DNA of 64,000 nucleotides from Methanosalsum zhilinae DSM 4017 (GTDB lineage: Archaea > Halobacteriota > Methanosarcinia > Methanosarcinales > Methanosarcinaceae): NCBI RefSeq assembly GCF_000217995.1, contig NC_015676.1, positions 288,103 through 352,102 on the forward strand. Direction: 5' to 3'. The stretch's first letter is position 1; every line of letters begins with the position of its first letter. The notes under the pieces were generated by a model. That model ran no database searches, was not told the DNA's origin, and saw nothing but the letters and a program-made list of their open reading frames with translations. Positions 63,201 to 64,000 of this stretch are shown here, piece by piece. The position numbers were made by a program, and so were the translations under genes.

Positions 63201-64000
63201 TCATGCAAAATCAGTTATGAGAGTCTGCTTTTTATCAATCTTCTCCAGTTTGGATATGCCTATTCCCACTAGTCGAAACTTCTCCTGACCTATGAACTCC
63301 TTGATGAGATTTTTTGAATGCTGTTTAATTATATCCATTTCTTCTGCGGGACATTTCAGTGTACTTGATCTTGTATATGTTCTAAAATCACTGAACCGAA
63401 CTTTCAGGGTAATGGTCCTGAATCTAAAATTGTTAATCTTCATTGCTCTGTGAACTTCCTCACAAAGTGACATCAATACAGATTCTACGATTCTGTAGTC
63501 AGCAGTATCTTCTTCAAAGGTATCTTCCTTACTGATAGATTTTGATTCTCTATATTGTTTAATTTCTCCATGATCTACACCATTTGCTATCTGTTTCATG
63601 AAGATTCCACTCTTTCCAAACCTGCTAATCAATGCCTGTACATCATATTCTGCAAGTTGACCTACTCTATAGATATTCATTTCCCGAAGCATTTGCTCGG
63701 TTTTCTTTCCAATTCCTGGAATTTTTGAAACTGGCATAGGAGCAAGAAATTCTTTTACTTTAGCCGGTGGGACGACGGTCAGACCATCGGGCTTATTATA
63801 ATCAGACGCGATTTTTGCAACTTTTTTTCCAGGAGCAATTCCTATAGAACAGGTAAGTCCCTCTGCTCTGAAAATCTCTTTCTTGATCTGTTCTGCAATC
63901 ATGCAAGCATGGTCGTAATCTGTTACCTTTTTTCCCATGTCAAGGTAGGCTTCATCTACGCTGACCTGCTCAAATCTTTCTGCAAATCTCTGAAGTATGA
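63201..64000 (-). CDS. dinB: DNA polymerase IV, Y family (N-terminus outside window)
   Basis: About 266 residues are visible; the frame continues past the right edge, so the gene is cut by the window and not truncated in nature. The edge-proximal part reads RFAERFEQVSVDEAYLDM, the palm motif with catalytic Asp-Glu. CSIGIAPGKKVAKIASDYNKPDGL, in two blocks, and the thumb helix-hairpin-helix IPGIGKKTEQML follow. The little-finger domain is at the end; the last residues are KKQTLITDFA. It lacks the C-terminal PCNA-binding peptide usually written QxxLxxFF, although QTLITDFA may be a weak form. It is convergent with the DUF1624 gene, seven bases apart. Confidence 0.94.
   Translation of the reverse strand, partial: ILQRFAERFEQVSVDEAYLDMGKKVTDYDHACMIAEQIKKEIFRAEGLTCSIGIAPGKKVAKIASDYNKPDGLTVVPPAKVKEFLAPMPVSKIPGIGKKTEQMLREMNIYRVGQLAEYDVQALISRFGKSGIFMKQIANGVDHGEIKQYRESKSISKEDTFEEDTADYRIVESVLMSLCEEVHRAMKINNFRFRTITLKVRFSDFRTYTRSSTLKCPAEEMDIIKQHSKNLIKEFIGQEKFRLVGIGISKLEKIDKKQTLITDFA

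Noticed and set aside
63201-63938. A short, complete dinB starting at the ATG at 63938
   Set aside because: The frame stays open to the window edge and encodes the catalytic SVDEAYLD motif upstream of that ATG, so the gene is simply cut by the window.

Overview
The window looks like chromosome of a methylotrophic, probably salt-adapted methanogen of the family Methanosarcinaceae (Archaea). The evidence is a Hef helicase-nuclease, Orc1/Cdc6, SRP54, an archaeal initiator tRNA-Met, a Fae-Hps fusion, a form III RuBisCO, the archaeal ADH/dehydroquinate-synthase-II shikimate route, a geranylgeranyl reductase and an S-layer protein of the Methanosarcina type with duplicated domains. I cannot fix the genus from sequence alone. 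Base composition is AT-rich, and many leaders are G-rich (GGTGGGGA-like) just before the start codon.

Layout. 1-10.6 kb is housekeeping: hef, glyS, an aldolase-type ADH-synthase paralogue, a dUTPase, a 58-residue cysteine-rich protein, a CxxxCxxC-type protein, RuBisCO and a divergent Orc1/Cdc6. 10.8-25.7 kb holds tRNA-Val(CAC), a geranylgeranyl reductase, endonuclease III, fae-hps, tpiA, a minus-strand aromatic operon (ADH synthase, DHQ synthase II, aroD, aroE, tyrA, mostly overlapping), a two-domain KaiC-like ATPase, guaAA, srp54, initiator tRNA-Met, and a purine-salvage pair. 26-40 kb holds a secreted HEAT-repeat protein, an HTH regulator divergent from an SsuABC/TauABC-type transporter, a bactofilin-like protein, an alpha/alpha-toroid-like protein, an anaerobic ribonucleotide reductase, an Mrp ATPase, a tandem pair of DUF21/CNNM membrane proteins and thiL.

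40-61.6 kb is an accessory cell-surface island. It contains an S-layer-type protein with added CBM_X2-like repeats, a truncated metallopeptidase beside a decayed winged-helix regulator, a three-repeat calcium-motif protein, DUF11-like repeat proteins, two small membrane-anchored paralogues, a winged-helix regulator and two DUF116-like paralogues. Its most coherent part is an archaeosortase (ArtB type) with a partner membrane protein, flanked by two secreted proteins that both end in a VPxxxP-transmembrane-basic tail: a self-contained protein-sorting cassette. The same island carries small palindromic repeat elements and several copies of a promoter-plus-G-rich leader with no gene behind them, which suggests repeated duplication and decay.

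61.8-64 kb returns to ordinary genes: an archaeal zinc-ribbon protein, a DUF1624 acyltransferase-like membrane protein and the end of dinB.

Metabolic links: Fae-Hps can feed ribulose-5-phosphate synthesis, while RuBisCO and TpiA act on neighbouring three- and five-carbon sugar phosphates. The aromatic operon covers the ADH route to dehydroshikimate and shikimate plus the tyrosine branch.
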